From Chelydra serpentina (taxonomy: Eukaryota; Chordata; Testudines; Chelydridae): 64,000 nucleotides of DNA. How positions within the stretch are numbered: position 1 is the stretch's first letter; each line of letters opens with the position of its first letter. A program made the position numbers and the translations under genes. Location: the NCBI GenBank assembly GCA_037349315.1, contig JBAIAC010000006.1, forward strand, positions 19,999,501 through 20,063,500, read 5' to 3'. Below, piece after piece: positions 45,525-56,510 of this stretch. The notes below the pieces were generated by a model, which was not told the DNA's origin, did no database searches, and saw only the letters and a list, made by a program, of their open reading frames with translations.

Positions 45525-45735
45525 TCCTCTGTAAAGAGCTTTGAGTTCTAACAACCGAAAAGCGCTAGTTAAGAGCTGAATATTAATTATTTATTTATTT
45601 ACTTACTTACTTATTTATTTTATAGATGGGGAAGCCAATGCAGATGGATTAAGTGACTTGCTCAAGGCCACTGAGAATTTCAGTGGCAGACCAGGGAATA
45701 AAACCCAGGACTCCTGATTCACAGCCTTATGCCAC
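45525..45735 (+). repeat. MIR-like SINE with (TTTA)n stretch
   Basis: TATTTTATAGATGGGGAAGCC, AGTGACTTGCTCAAGGCCAC and ACCCAGGACTCCTGATTCAC are MIR landmarks. An ATTTATTTACTTACTTAC tract precedes them. Confidence 0.75.
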
Positions 45736-48644
45736 ATCTCTTTTAGGCAGGTGATGATTTTTTGGTCACATATATTCACCATCTCTTTGGTTACCCATTG
45801 CTGATAGCTTACCCAACTGCATTTTTGCTGCTTCCTGCACAGGGTTCTCTGATTATCCTTTTGACTGAGAACTGAACAGAAATAGCTATATTGGTGTTCT
45901 CTTACTTCAGCACCTATTTTATTTTGTAGTAGTCCTATTTTCCCCATCACTCTCTCTTTTTCTGAAAGAATTTAGAGGACGTTCCTTATTTTCTCTGACT
46001 CTCTGAGCTAATATTAACAGGTTTGACTTCCCATCTATCATGTCTAAAGTGTGTGATAGATTTACCTAATCTTTTTTATTTTCCTTTTATTTTTTATTTC
46101 CCACATCACTCTTCTTGTGTTTCACCAATCTTATGTCAAGACAAGTCAGGCCAGTGTAAAGGGGCCAATGAAAGTACAAAGTGGACTTAGTGTAAATGAA
46201 AATTTGGCCCACTATGTTTTTAAAAATGCCTGTCTTTCCTTTATCTCCTTTCCAGCAAGTACTGTAGCCCATTTTGGAGTGCCTACCGTTTTCTTCTTCC
46301 TATCATTTGCTTTATGAAATAATAATGGCCTCATGTGGCTACTCATTTCCACAACCTTTCTTTGTACCCCAGATTTGTGGCTAGTACCCTGCACATTTCT
46401 TCCCAATTTCAGATCTCTGCTTTGATGATTAATATCAAATTAAGGATTATGTCAACCCTTTTTGCTTCCGCCATCTTTTATCAGAATAAATTCTCTTCTG
46501 TGAAGGATAAAGTATTATTTTCTGGTGGCCCTAAAATCGTATTCTCTCCATGGCACATTTAGTCTTAATCAACCCCAATAAATTTTAAACCCAAGTTTAA
46601 TGAAGAAGATTGTATACATTTGTGGGGAGGGATTATTGATGAAAAGACTGAGCTAAAGACCATTGAAGTCAATGGGAAGATTCCCATTGACTTCATTAGG
46701 ATCTGGATCCAACCTTAGGTAAGAAAAGTAGCATAATAATTTATTTACCTGACTCTCTTGTTTGATTTTTTGAAAATCTGTAATATCTATGTTCTGACTG
46801 TCTAATGTCAGTATTGCTCACTCACCAGTCCACACAATGAAAAGTTAGCCAAAATATGGTTACATTAAAAATATTAGGCTCTTTCCTTATCATTTCAGGA
46901 ATGAAAAATATTTCTAATAAAACAATACTGCCTCCAGTCATTACTTAATATTTGGTCTGTATAAAACCTACCATCACTATAGAAATCACAAAGACTCATA
47001 GTGCATTTTCTCACTAAGTAGCAACAACAGGAGATGGCTTCTGGGATGAGACACTAAAACATGAAATAATCATAATCATAATGATTAAAAATAGTGAAAT
47101 ATGCAGCAAAAAATAAACTTCAGGAGACAATTATTCATGCTGAAAAAGAGATTTTTTTTCGAAATCCCAGGACAGAATACAGTCACTTTGTGATTTTTAG
47201 TAGGAAATCTGGGCTTTTAAAATAAGAATGGACCAAATGAGTCAGAGCTAATGTTTTAGATGGAGCAGAAATATGAATTATGCGAATGGTAATAAAATTA
47301 ATTTATCAAATATTGTCTGGAAATGTATGAAACTAGTAACTCTGTGACCAGCAGGTGGCGAGTTTTCTTCAGTATTGTGGCTGCAAAAATTATATGTTAT
47401 GACCCCATTCTGTACAGTAATGCCCTAGCTGTAATACTCTTACAGATTTGTGCACAAAATCTATCTAAAAATAACCTTGAGGGTCTGACCTTAAACCACA
47501 AATAGCAAGGAATTCTCAGTTAGGGCTGAAACTGTCTATACTTACCTCTCCCTTGGGCATAGATATTACAGCTTATTTGGAACTGAAGAACACCTGATGG
47601 CAGGAGATATTCCCTGGTAGATGACCTTTATTTGCAACACTTCAGCATAACAGGGTATAATAGTCTTTCTGACTCCACACTTCCCTTCCTCTTTATCCTG
47701 TGAGTTTCAGCTGATCCCTCGGCTTTATTCCCATGTAGTTTTCAGTGTGAGTGCATTTCTTTTTATAAAATTAAAGCTTAAAAAAATTTAAAAATCACAG
47801 ACATTCCCTTTTTGTCTACTGTGCAGATATATATTTAGAATCTGCTGAAAACAGGAAAGACATTGTGGATGATTATGTATACAATTAAAATATGTAGGCC
47901 TTACCTGCATTCTCCATAAGCCTTTATTTAGGAAAGATTCGAACAATAAAGTATTTGCCCAGTTAGCTATAACTATTTTCTTGAGCCAGTGGAGTGAACT
48001 GAATAAATCTGACCAAGAGTTATACATTATATGTATTAATTATAATAAAACTTTGTGCTAATATAAAACCTTCCCTGCAAGGTACAAACAAAGAAACTGA
48101 ATCTCCACTAGCTTATGGGCTATGCAAAAATAGGTGTAATGAGGTTGTGCACCACTGGCTAGATACTGCTGCCACTGAGGTCAATGGCAAAACTCATAGA
48201 GACTCCTGTGGGAGCAGGGTCAAATCACAGAGCAGTGTGCAGTCATGCAGCTGCAGCAACAGTCTGCTTAAATGAGAGAACAGTACAAAACCAGATCCCT
48301 ACTGCTATGGTCACTGTGCTGTGGAGGAAAGGGATCACGGTTGAGATCAGAGGACTGGAGACATTCATAAAAACTGTCTCCATACTATAGACTTGCCTGC
48401 TGCTACCACCAGTGGAGCTGACTGCTGGTCAGTTGCATCTCTTTAGATGCAGCTGCTGTGTGCAGTGTGGCACTACTCACTGTCCTGGTGATTAATGACT
48501 GACAATAGCTTTGTGCATCACTGGAAAATATAGTGCCTCGTGTGTACGCCTTTTAGTCCTGTGGTGGAACATGTAATGATTTCTCAGATAACTGTCTAGT
48601 GGGCAGCCATTGCAATTTAACGACACAGTGGTAAATAAGTGGGT
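45736..48644. other. Intergenic DNA, mostly unique
   Basis: No gene recognised. One palindromic repeat is listed separately. The interval 46730-47320 is AT-rich and non-repetitive. Confidence 0.4.
46652..46710. repeat. Palindromic repeat
   Basis: CATTGAAGTCAATGGGAAG and ATTCCCATTGACTTCATTAG form a nearly perfect inverted repeat around GATT. The cleanest centre of the family in this window. Confidence 0.85.
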
Positions 48645-49480
48645 ACATCAAACTCATCCTCCTCTCTCTAGACTGCCTTCCCATTGAATACTGAATCAAG
48701 TTCAACGTCTCAGTCTATATCTTCAAACCGCTCAGTGGCCTGGGTCCAGCATATCTAAACAGTCACCTAAAGCTCTGGGATGAGGACTGTGGTCAACAAC
48801 TCTGCTCCTCGGGCACAATGGAACATTTTACCATAAGGGTAAAGCTCATCTGTGTAGGAGACAGAGCTTTCTCAAGGGCTGCTCCGAGCCCTGGTCTACA
48901 CTAGCAGGGGGGCGGGGGTGGTATATCTAAGATACGCAACTTCAGCTATGTGAATAGCGTAGCTGAAGTCGATGTGTCTTAGATTGATTTACCTGGCCGT
49001 CCTCACGCCAGTGAGTTTACCGCTGCCACTCCCCCGTCGACTCCGCTTGCACCTCTCGCAAGCTGGAGTACCGGAGTCGACGGGGAGTGCTTTCGGGGAT
49101 CGATTTATCACATCTAGACGAGACACGATAAAGCGATCCCCAAAAGATCGATCTCTACCCTCCGTGGCATGAACTCTACCCTCAGTGCCACTCTACCCTC
49201 AGTGGCATGAACTCCCCCAGGAAATAAGGATCATCGCAAACCCTACCACCTTCTGCTCCAAGTGGAAGGCATACCTTTTGAAGTGGTAACATAAACGCTG
49301 AGCAGTGTGTACATTAAAAACAAAAACAAAACCCTATCAAAACTCTTAGTTCCACCATTCTCCCCTTGGGGAGAGGGTATGAGATAGAATGACCTACACA
49401 TGACAGATGTTAGTCACATTGGTCAGTACATTTCTGGCAGGCATTCAGATACTACAGTGGTGAGGGCCGTATAAGCACTT
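48645..49480 (+). pseudogene. LINE ORF2 C-terminal remnant, split by a MITE
   Basis: LDCLPIEY, then IKFNVSVYIFKPLSGLGPAYL, and RVKLICVGDRAFSRAAP before the MITE, then SGRHTF after it, correspond to the 'LHWLPI..RIxFKxLxxTYKAL' and 'GRAFSxAAPxLW' motifs of CR1/L2-type LINEs. Homologous to 31135-31500, including the UTR GACAGATGTTAGTCACATTG. Stops and frameshifts make it dead. Confidence 0.7.
48889..49160. mobile_element. Harbinger-type MITE in a LINE
   Basis: CCCTGGTCTACACTAG at the left. The interior (reverse to 29764-30048) has TACGCAACTTCAGCTATGTG palindrome arms, CCCCCGTCGACTCCGC and TTCGGGGATCGATTTATCAC. The right end is lost or duplicated: CTACCCTCMGTGGCATGAAC repeats follow at 49155-49210. 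Confidence 0.8.
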
Positions 49481-49639
49481 GGGTCCTGTCTGCATTACTG
49501 CTTCTACCATTGCTAACTCCACTGAAGCTGCACAGATGGTGAATTATAGCTTTGAATGTTGCTAGTATGGACAAGTCTTAATATAAACTCATCCACACAC
49601 ATATTGTTCCGATGTACAGGTTTATCCTTATCAATTCAT

Positions 49640-49862
49640 CAGCCTTCACAGCACTCTTCTGATATAGATAAATATTATTATACACATTTGTTAAAGACAG
49701 GTAAATCACGGTACAACCAGGTTGAAGGCTAACTCCAACTCCCCGTGAAATCAGTGGATGAGTTTCCACTGACTCTAATGGGCACTGTATCAGCTCTAAA
49801 TCATAGCCCCAAGGTCACAGTGAATCAACGCGATAGTAGGAAAATTAACATCAGAATCCAGA
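49640..49862 (+). repeat. MIR-like SINE with palindromic insert
   Basis: AAAGACAGGTAAATCACGGT and CCCCAAGGTCACAGTGAATC are MIR words. Between them GTGAAATCAGTGGATGAGTTTC and CACTGACTCTAATGGGCACTG is a fold-back repeat relic. Confidence 0.5.
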
Positions 49863-52074
49863 TTCCCATTCCTTTTTTTTTTATCACTAGGTCATGGTCC
49901 ACAACAACCAAAAGATGCCTTTCTTGCCAAAGGATCCACTCATTATTACTCAGGATAATTATTAGTATTACCAAATATGTACATAGTCTTTTCAATTTCC
50001 ACTCCACTTTACAAACACAGAAAAAGATACTTTCTCTTCCCTGAAAGAGTACAGTTAACAAAGGACTTTGTATGCATGTGTGCACACACCTACATAAAAA
50101 GACATCAACACAAAATTCTATAACATGTTATAGAATTGTATAACTGCACCTATCTGTATATCCATACAGGCGTGATAGGTGTATCTATGCCATAAACTGC
50201 AGTGAAATGGTACCTCGTGACCTGTCAAGGTTAGAAAAAATGGATGCTTTATACCACTAGAGCGATTCCCAGTTTTCTGCAAAATGTGTGGCATTTGCAG
50301 AATCCATGACAGTGTGATGTGTGAGATCAATGCTTCATTGGCATTCCGCTGAGTTGTACAACTCACTCGGGTCTTTGCCCATCCCTAACTCATGCCACTA
50401 AAACCTTCATGCTGCACCATGTTACTTGCAGCACAATGTAGTTTCCCTAGCTATGGAAATGACATAGCTGTATAAGTAAAGTATATGATTCAGTTCAGCC
50501 ACCCTTGTATTTAGGGACTCATTTTTTGAAAGCTGGTTTTTGACCTGATAAAATATAATGGTTCCAAAGGAACTACTGAACCATTACAATCCATCATGTA
50601 AATGAATACTTAGGGACACCTAAATCCACAGCTCATTTGACTGCCCTACTTACAATATGCACTGGGGGGTGGGGAGAGGCAGAGGATAGACCCCGCCCAA
50701 ATCTGCATTCTAAACAGCTGCATTGATCATACACAGAGTAACTTCCTCAATATAATGACTAGATCCTTTTATTCCAAGCATCCAAAAGCATCAGTTCACA
50801 TTGTGGCTCAATTACTAATTAATTAGTTTAGAAAAGAAGGCATTTTAGAATGATAAACATTATTTTTATATTACTGGTCCTGAATATGGATTCTGGATTC
50901 TATGTAATCTGATTATATTCATATGTTATTCATTCGTTTCTTTTCACATCCATGGCAGATACCATAGAGCTGAATAAAACTGAGAGTTATAAACTACAAA
51001 ACTGTTCTGCAAACCCTGCATTCGCTTCCTTTGGTTGCACGGTTGTAATGTAAAAACAGATAAATGGTTTCCTCTTTCAAATACAACAAAAAGAAATGAC
51101 TCCTGGGAGGAGCCTAGGATGCCAAGTTTGAGCCTGGATTGAATTTTTATGACCACTGTAAAAACGCCTGAAAATAGGAAATTATAATGGAAATGCTGAC
51201 TCTAACTGTAGCAGGGTGAGAAGTATCACTGTAGCATTAGCACTGATCTGCAGGGGGCTGGATGTTAAAAATGGAATCGTCTACACAACTGACTTCACAT
51301 CGCTGCAAAGGTGGAAAGATCTTGCATTTAATTAATTGCTTGTAAAGTTTTTTGGGGATGCTTGGATGAAAAATTATAAACCTATTGAATAATCTGGATT
51401 TGTATTCTTAGTGGGCTTAAAACTTTAAGAGGCAACTGGCAGAGATACGTCTCTTTAGGGTGGTGATTAGTACACAGTGTGGAAGGGTAAAGTGAGGGTC
51501 ATATCATGTAATATCAGATTTTAAGCAAACACCCCCCTGACTTTAATAAGGAGTCTACTTATGACCTCATAGCAACCTAAGCAACAATCTTAGCTCATTA
51601 GTCGCAGGACAACAGTAATTTTTTTAAAAAATTGGACTAAAAAAATCTAACAAACAAGTTTCCCAAAGTCACAGACTTGCTAACAAGACTATGATGCTCC
51701 AAAGCTTTGCTGTTATTTGTAGTGAACCCTAGAGGTGGTTGCAAGTTTGAAAATGTCAAAATGTTGACAAAGTTTTGCACCAAAAATTAAATGATTTTCT
51801 TGATTTCCCCCCAAATTTTGAAACGTTGATGATTTCCCCTCACATTTTTTCAAATATTTTCTTGTATATTTTTCACCATCTTTCGACTAGGCATAGCTTC
51901 TACTTGGTTTGTGGTTATTGTCATTTGTAGCAATTGGAACGAGTAGAATAACAATTGTGAACTGAAATTAGACTGAGTGTTTGATAGATTTGGGGGTTTA
52001 GGATCTACTTTAAAACGAATATTCAGAATTTTGAACGAGTAAACGCCAAAAAAACTTTCTGGATTCTCAGTAGT
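49863..52074. other. Intergenic DNA, repeat-poor
   Basis: About 2.2 kb of mostly unique AT-rich DNA. No gene, no named repeat. Confidence 0.4.
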
Positions 52075-52178
52075 TTCAGCCAGTTTCTGCTTTCAGTTAC
52101 ACCAGTGTAAATCCGGAGTCACTCCATTTACTGAAATGGAGCGAGTCCGGGTTTACAAAGGTGTAAATAAAAGACGAA
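52075..52178. repeat. Palindromic repeat
   Basis: TTACACCAGTGTAAATCCGG pairs with CCGGGTTTACAAAGGTGTAA around CTCCATTTACTGAAATGGAG. Fold-back family. Confidence 0.8.
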
Positions 52179-53504
52179 CCTGCCTTACTCTGTTTCTGGT
52201 GGCATATAGCTTGCTGTGGGAATCTCTTTTGGGAGTAAAATGGACCCGATCCTGCAGTCATTGAGAGTTTTGCATGCATATGCCGGTGCCAAGAATGAAA
52301 GGTATCGTGACAACCATTTCCCAGACCTTCTTTGCTTGTGTAATGATCCCTCTTGCTTTTTCAGCCTCGCTAGTGTTTAGTGTCGATGATCTTTTTTCGT
52401 GGTAGCCCATTTTACAACGTCCGCCTGGGGCTTCCCCCGATTTCCGAGACAGGATCAGCCCAGGTGCAGGCAGCCTTGTGGCTTAACTGCGAGCAACCCG
52501 ATGTTCCACGCAAAACGAAAAGAAGAATGAAAGCCAGCGTGCGCTGGTGCCTCAGCTGTTCGGGATGGCACCTTGAATGGTGGGGTTCAAAGCTCTAACG
52601 CACTCGAGCCTCTCCTTTTCTCCCGGTTCCCTGTATCTTTTTCATGAATGAATCCCACCCACCCCCCCTTGCAGTTTGCAGAGTTCCAGAGGCAGGGGAA
52701 TTCGTACAGCTGCAGAGCGAAACCACGGGCACACGGGTCCTGTTCATCCAACACAGCCTCCTTCCCCCCTGCAGGATTCGGGACTGGCATGTTCCGCGAT
52801 CTAACCGGCAGAAACAGCACTGAGTAGCAAGGCACCTCTTGCTCTCCGCAGGGACAAGACGCTCCCAAGCACAAGCCTGTAAAATAGTCCTTTAAAAGCC
52901 TCGCTGGCTGGTTGGGATCCCTTCAAGGCGCCTGGAGCTGGCGCTAAGCAATGGTTTGAATGCTTCTCCTCAACAAAATATGTCAAATTGGTACGCGCGG
53001 TTTCATCCTGCCGTCCTTTGCCTGGGAAAACTCCCAGAGAAGCACCTCGTAGTTTTGCCGGCAAATGACGGCAGGATCGGGCCCGAAACCGTCATTTTAA
53101 TATGGTTAAGTGAGTAGAGAATACCCCTAGCTAAAGGAAGGGAACAGGAGAATGCCTGCACCAGAATATAGAACACTTAAAATATACAAAAAAATAATAA
53201 AAAATAACCCCCCTGCTCTTGCTCCCTCGAATGCATACAGAGGGTCCTTTATCAGACAAAGAATGCTTTTTAATACCTACCTACGCTAGTCAGTTTCAGC
53301 AATTAAAGGGGAGCTGATTTGCTTTGAAGTGTATATGCAATATATTCGTAGGCGGGTGGTGTTCTGTGCGTGAGTAACACAAATGTGCCATCGGCGTTGT
53401 CTCGCTGAGACTTCTATCTGAATCAACAATCCAGGTGTGATAGAAATCCAAATCAGAGTCTGTTGTGATTTTAAAAAAAAAAGCGTCAAAGGATTGTTTC
53501 ATCG
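52179..53504. other. Unique DNA, locally CpG-bearing
   Basis: Moderately GC-rich at 52380-53100 with scattered CpG, no repeats and no recognisable exon. Open frames on both strands lack domains. Confidence 0.4.
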
Positions 53505-53601
53505 AGCCAGCTTCTGCTCTCAGTTACCCAGGAGTGAATCCGAACTGAAGCCACGTCACTTATTCCGGGTTTACACTGGTGTAACTGGGAGCAGAAATTG
53601 G
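53505..53601. repeat. Palindromic repeat
   Basis: CCAGCTTCTGCTCTCAGTTAC pairs with GTAACTGGGAGCAGAAATTGG. Inner arms GTGAATCCGAACTGAAG and CACTTATTCCGGGTTTACAC are diverged. Confidence 0.8.
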
Positions 53602-54697
53602 TACTGTATCCTTGGCTTCTCGGGTTGGCCGGTCTTTGGGAACTGGAGTCATGGGCAGGTTCAGCGCCCTACCCTCCAGCCGGGAGATACCAGGGATAAG
53701 GGAAAATTCAGCTTCTTGAAGCAGCTACAATAGTATCTAATTCCTAACAACGTGGCTAACTTTGGAAGCAGATGCCTTTTCTTTTTACGAGTCTCTTTAA
53801 AGTCTAACATTCCTAATCGACAGCAGATACTCACAAGGAAAGGAGAGTAGATTCCCTGCGTGTCAGTGTTAATGGTGACTTTGTATCGCGTTACTGGTAT
53901 TATGTTCCCTGCTGTTACAAGTTGACATAATGCAAATTAACAAGGGATACCATAAAAGAAATCATCGGCGGGTAAAAGTTTTGGACCAGCTCTCCCTCTA
54001 TAATTCAAACACCAGATATTTAAGACAAATACACTTAACGAGGCAGTTAACCTGAAACTTCAGCTAAAACGCCAGTTGCTTGACAATTCGAAACATATTT
54101 ATGTTTAACAAATGCATAAATATCATCCAATACAATCTCCAGGCACCATCCACGTACAACGTATCTCAGTTATACTAAACGCTGGAATTGTATTCCCCCT
54201 ACCCACTTTAATTTTAAACTAGATTTGGATAACTAATTACCCATTTCCCCACTCCTCAAAAAAGTGCTCCTTGCTATAATAAAGGCGGTAGCTTGTCTAA
54301 GACAAAACTTTACTTTCTTGCTCCCGCGCGGTTCATTGATTTATTTGTTGGGAGGGAGGTCACTGAAGCTGCAGGTTAGGGTGTTTTTTTTTCATCTGAG
54401 CATCTGCAGGTATTGTTTGTTTGTTTGTTTATTATTAGCGTTGGATGCTTAAGTGATTTATTTCTAAATGGAAGGCTTGCTTGATTCTGTTTTAAAAATA
54501 TATATAAACACACACACAAAGAAGCATTCTTCTCACTGGGAATAGATAAATCTCAAGTAAGGAGACGCATTTTGGTGATGTATTTTATTCTGTTGTATGG
54601 GGGTGAGATAAACATTTTGTTTGTTTTAAATAACAACAATATTCAACGGTAGTTGTTCTTTATTTTAAAGCACTTTCCAAATTATTACACTTCGTAC
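53602..54697. other. Unique DNA, AT-rich
   Basis: No gene or named repeat. A TTTGTTTGTTTGTTTATTATT tract lies at about 54415. Confidence 0.4.
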
Positions 54698-54786
54698 TGC
54701 TTGCATCCGAAGAAGTGGGTATTGACCCACGAAAGCTTATGCTTCAAAACCTCTGTTAGTCTATAAGGTGCCACAGGACCCTTTGT
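54698..54786 (+). mobile_element. Minimal 89-bp PLE-tail insertion with TSD
   Basis: TGCTTGCATCCGAAGAAGTG ... GCCACAGGACCCTTTGT, flanked by CACTTCGTAC at 54688-54697 and 54787-54796. It starts a few bases before the hammerhead-like motif and ends at the family 3' tail. The motif: CCGAAGA, stem II GTGGGT/ACCCAC (loop ATTG, 54715-54730), GAAA 54731-54734, GC-TTAT-GC, then TTC. Confidence 0.85.
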
Positions 54787-55439
54787 CACTTCGTACATGT
54801 TTGTTTCAAGGGATATTAATAAACATGCTGGCTTTGAGAGAGACGGGATGGGATCTTGTTTGTGTCATCATTGCCCCTGAACAGTAGAAGTGCCATTCCT
54901 TTTCGACAGAAGTGGAAGAAAACCTGAAATATATTTTTACTATATCTGAGGGCTAGCTGATCACCTTGTGCTCCTCAAAATTGTGCTGCTCTTTGGAGAA
55001 AATGGGAACGCAAAGGCGGCTGATCTTCATGATGTTGAATATTCATCTGCGACATATTCATTTTCATCACTTATTTGATCGCCCAATAGGATAACCCGGG
55101 TTTCTGCTGAGACTTGCAAAGTAATTGTAGCAGTGACAGTGACAAGGTAGCCATGCAAATAACACGCTGATCCCTGAGCACAAAACGATGTTCGCCTGAC
55201 AAATCTGTCTTCGCCCACATATTATATTACTCTCGTTGTTCTTCGGGATCATATAATATACTCAGGCAATGTTCTCCTTCACAGACCCAAAGAGTGTGAA
55301 CGGATGGATGAATAGAAAAACAAATAAGCAAGGGGGTTATGGCCCCAGGATTAATTTTAAAGCACGTTTAACCTCTTTCTTTCAAGGGCTACTTTGCTTT
55401 GCCTACATTGCCTGACCCCGGATTCGAACGAGAATGTCA
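54787..55439. promoter_or_regulatory. Candidate conserved non-coding block (55010-55270)
   Basis: Non-repetitive sequence with TTGAATATTCATCTGCGAC, an octamer-like ATGCAAAT (55153-55160) and even base composition, lying upstream of a developmental regulator. No direct proof of conservation can be had from one sequence. Confidence 0.25.
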
Positions 55440-56510
55440 TGCACACCATCCTGGGGTAAAACCGCAGGAGAGGGTTAGGGACCGTGATTCCAGGGAGTAG
55501 CTCTCCAATGGAGAATGGAAGCGAGTGGATCGAGGTCAGGCGGGCTGGATCGGTGAACCTAGCCTGGGGAGTGGATCCTGCCGGGGATGCTGGGAGAAGG
55601 CTGAGCTCGGGTTAGATGGATCTCATCCGCCAGTGGATTCTTCACCGGCGTGTGGCGCGGGAGATCTTGGAGGGGGTGGATCTTGTGCGGGGTTTGGAGA
55701 ATGTATCCCGCTGGGGGTCTGGAGCGGGAATCTGGTCTCCGGCCAGCGTGGATCCACTGGATCCTGACGTAGATCTCAGTGGGGCCAAATCCTGGCCCCG
55801 GGGCAATCTGTGAGTTCTGACCTGTGGACGGGACCCTGCCGCTGAGCCGTGAGCAGCTCTGCCCCGGGCACAGGGGAGTGAAGGGAGCGCGGCTTAGGGG
55901 AGCAGGGACAGGGGACTGCCAGAGCGGGGCAGCTCCGGGCTCCCCGGGGCGGCGGGGGCGGCTGACTCCCTGGCTGGGGCGCTGAGGCTGCTCCCCGGCC
56001 ACGCGTGGCTTCGGAGCCCGGCGCGCCGGCGGGTGCCCGCAGGGAGCTGCCCCGGGAGCCGTGCGGGCTGGAATCTGGCTGCCCCGTAACAAGCCGGAGA
56101 GTTGAAAAGTTGGATCTTCCCAGCGAGACACTTTCCCCCCGTAGTGCGCATGCTCAGAGTCCGGTTGGGGGTTGAAATAAGGAGGAGGCTGGAGGGAAGG
56201 GATCACTCCAGTCTGAGCTCGGCTTCTCCAAGGCGCGCCTGCCCTCAGACCCACATACAGCAGGAGGAGGAGGAGGGAGACTCTCACCATCTCCATCCGC
56301 AGGAGTACCTGGCTCCCTCTGCTCTCTAGGATCTGTCTGTGCCCAGCTGGAGGAGCAGTGGGGGCGAGAGGGGGGGAGGGGAAGAGCTGTGCAAAGAGAG
56401 CCCAACAAGGGCCACGGGAGCCACTAACTTAGCCCAACTTTTTTACCAGCTCCAATTTAGCCCCGGATCTTGTCACTTCTGCCAGCGGTGGAGCACAGAT
56501 CGGGATTAGG
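55440..56510 (+). promoter_or_regulatory. CpG-rich block, candidate OSR1 promoter region
   Basis: GC- and CpG-rich non-repeat DNA about 6-7 kb before the OSR1 coding exon. TGCGCATGCTCA (56145-56156) is one base off an NRF1 site, common in CpG-island promoters. No clear TATA box. The part 55520-55780 also carries many TGGATC words (see findings). If OSR1 exon 1 is at 56.2-56.5 kb this is its promoter; otherwise it may serve another transcript or be an enhancer. Confidence 0.4.
56160..56509 (+). other. Candidate non-coding exon 1 of OSR1
   Basis: OSR1 needs an upstream non-coding exon, because the coding exon begins at a 3' splice site (62350/62351). A good donor, GGGATTAG|GTAAAT, is at 56509/56510, right after the CpG-rich block, with an NRF1-like site just upstream. 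This would give a first intron of about 5.8 kb; I recall mammalian OSR1 as a gene of about 7 kb with a long first intron, which is compatible. The alternative is an exon within the GC-rich block at 60.7-62.3 kb. The start coordinate is nominal. Confidence 0.3.
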
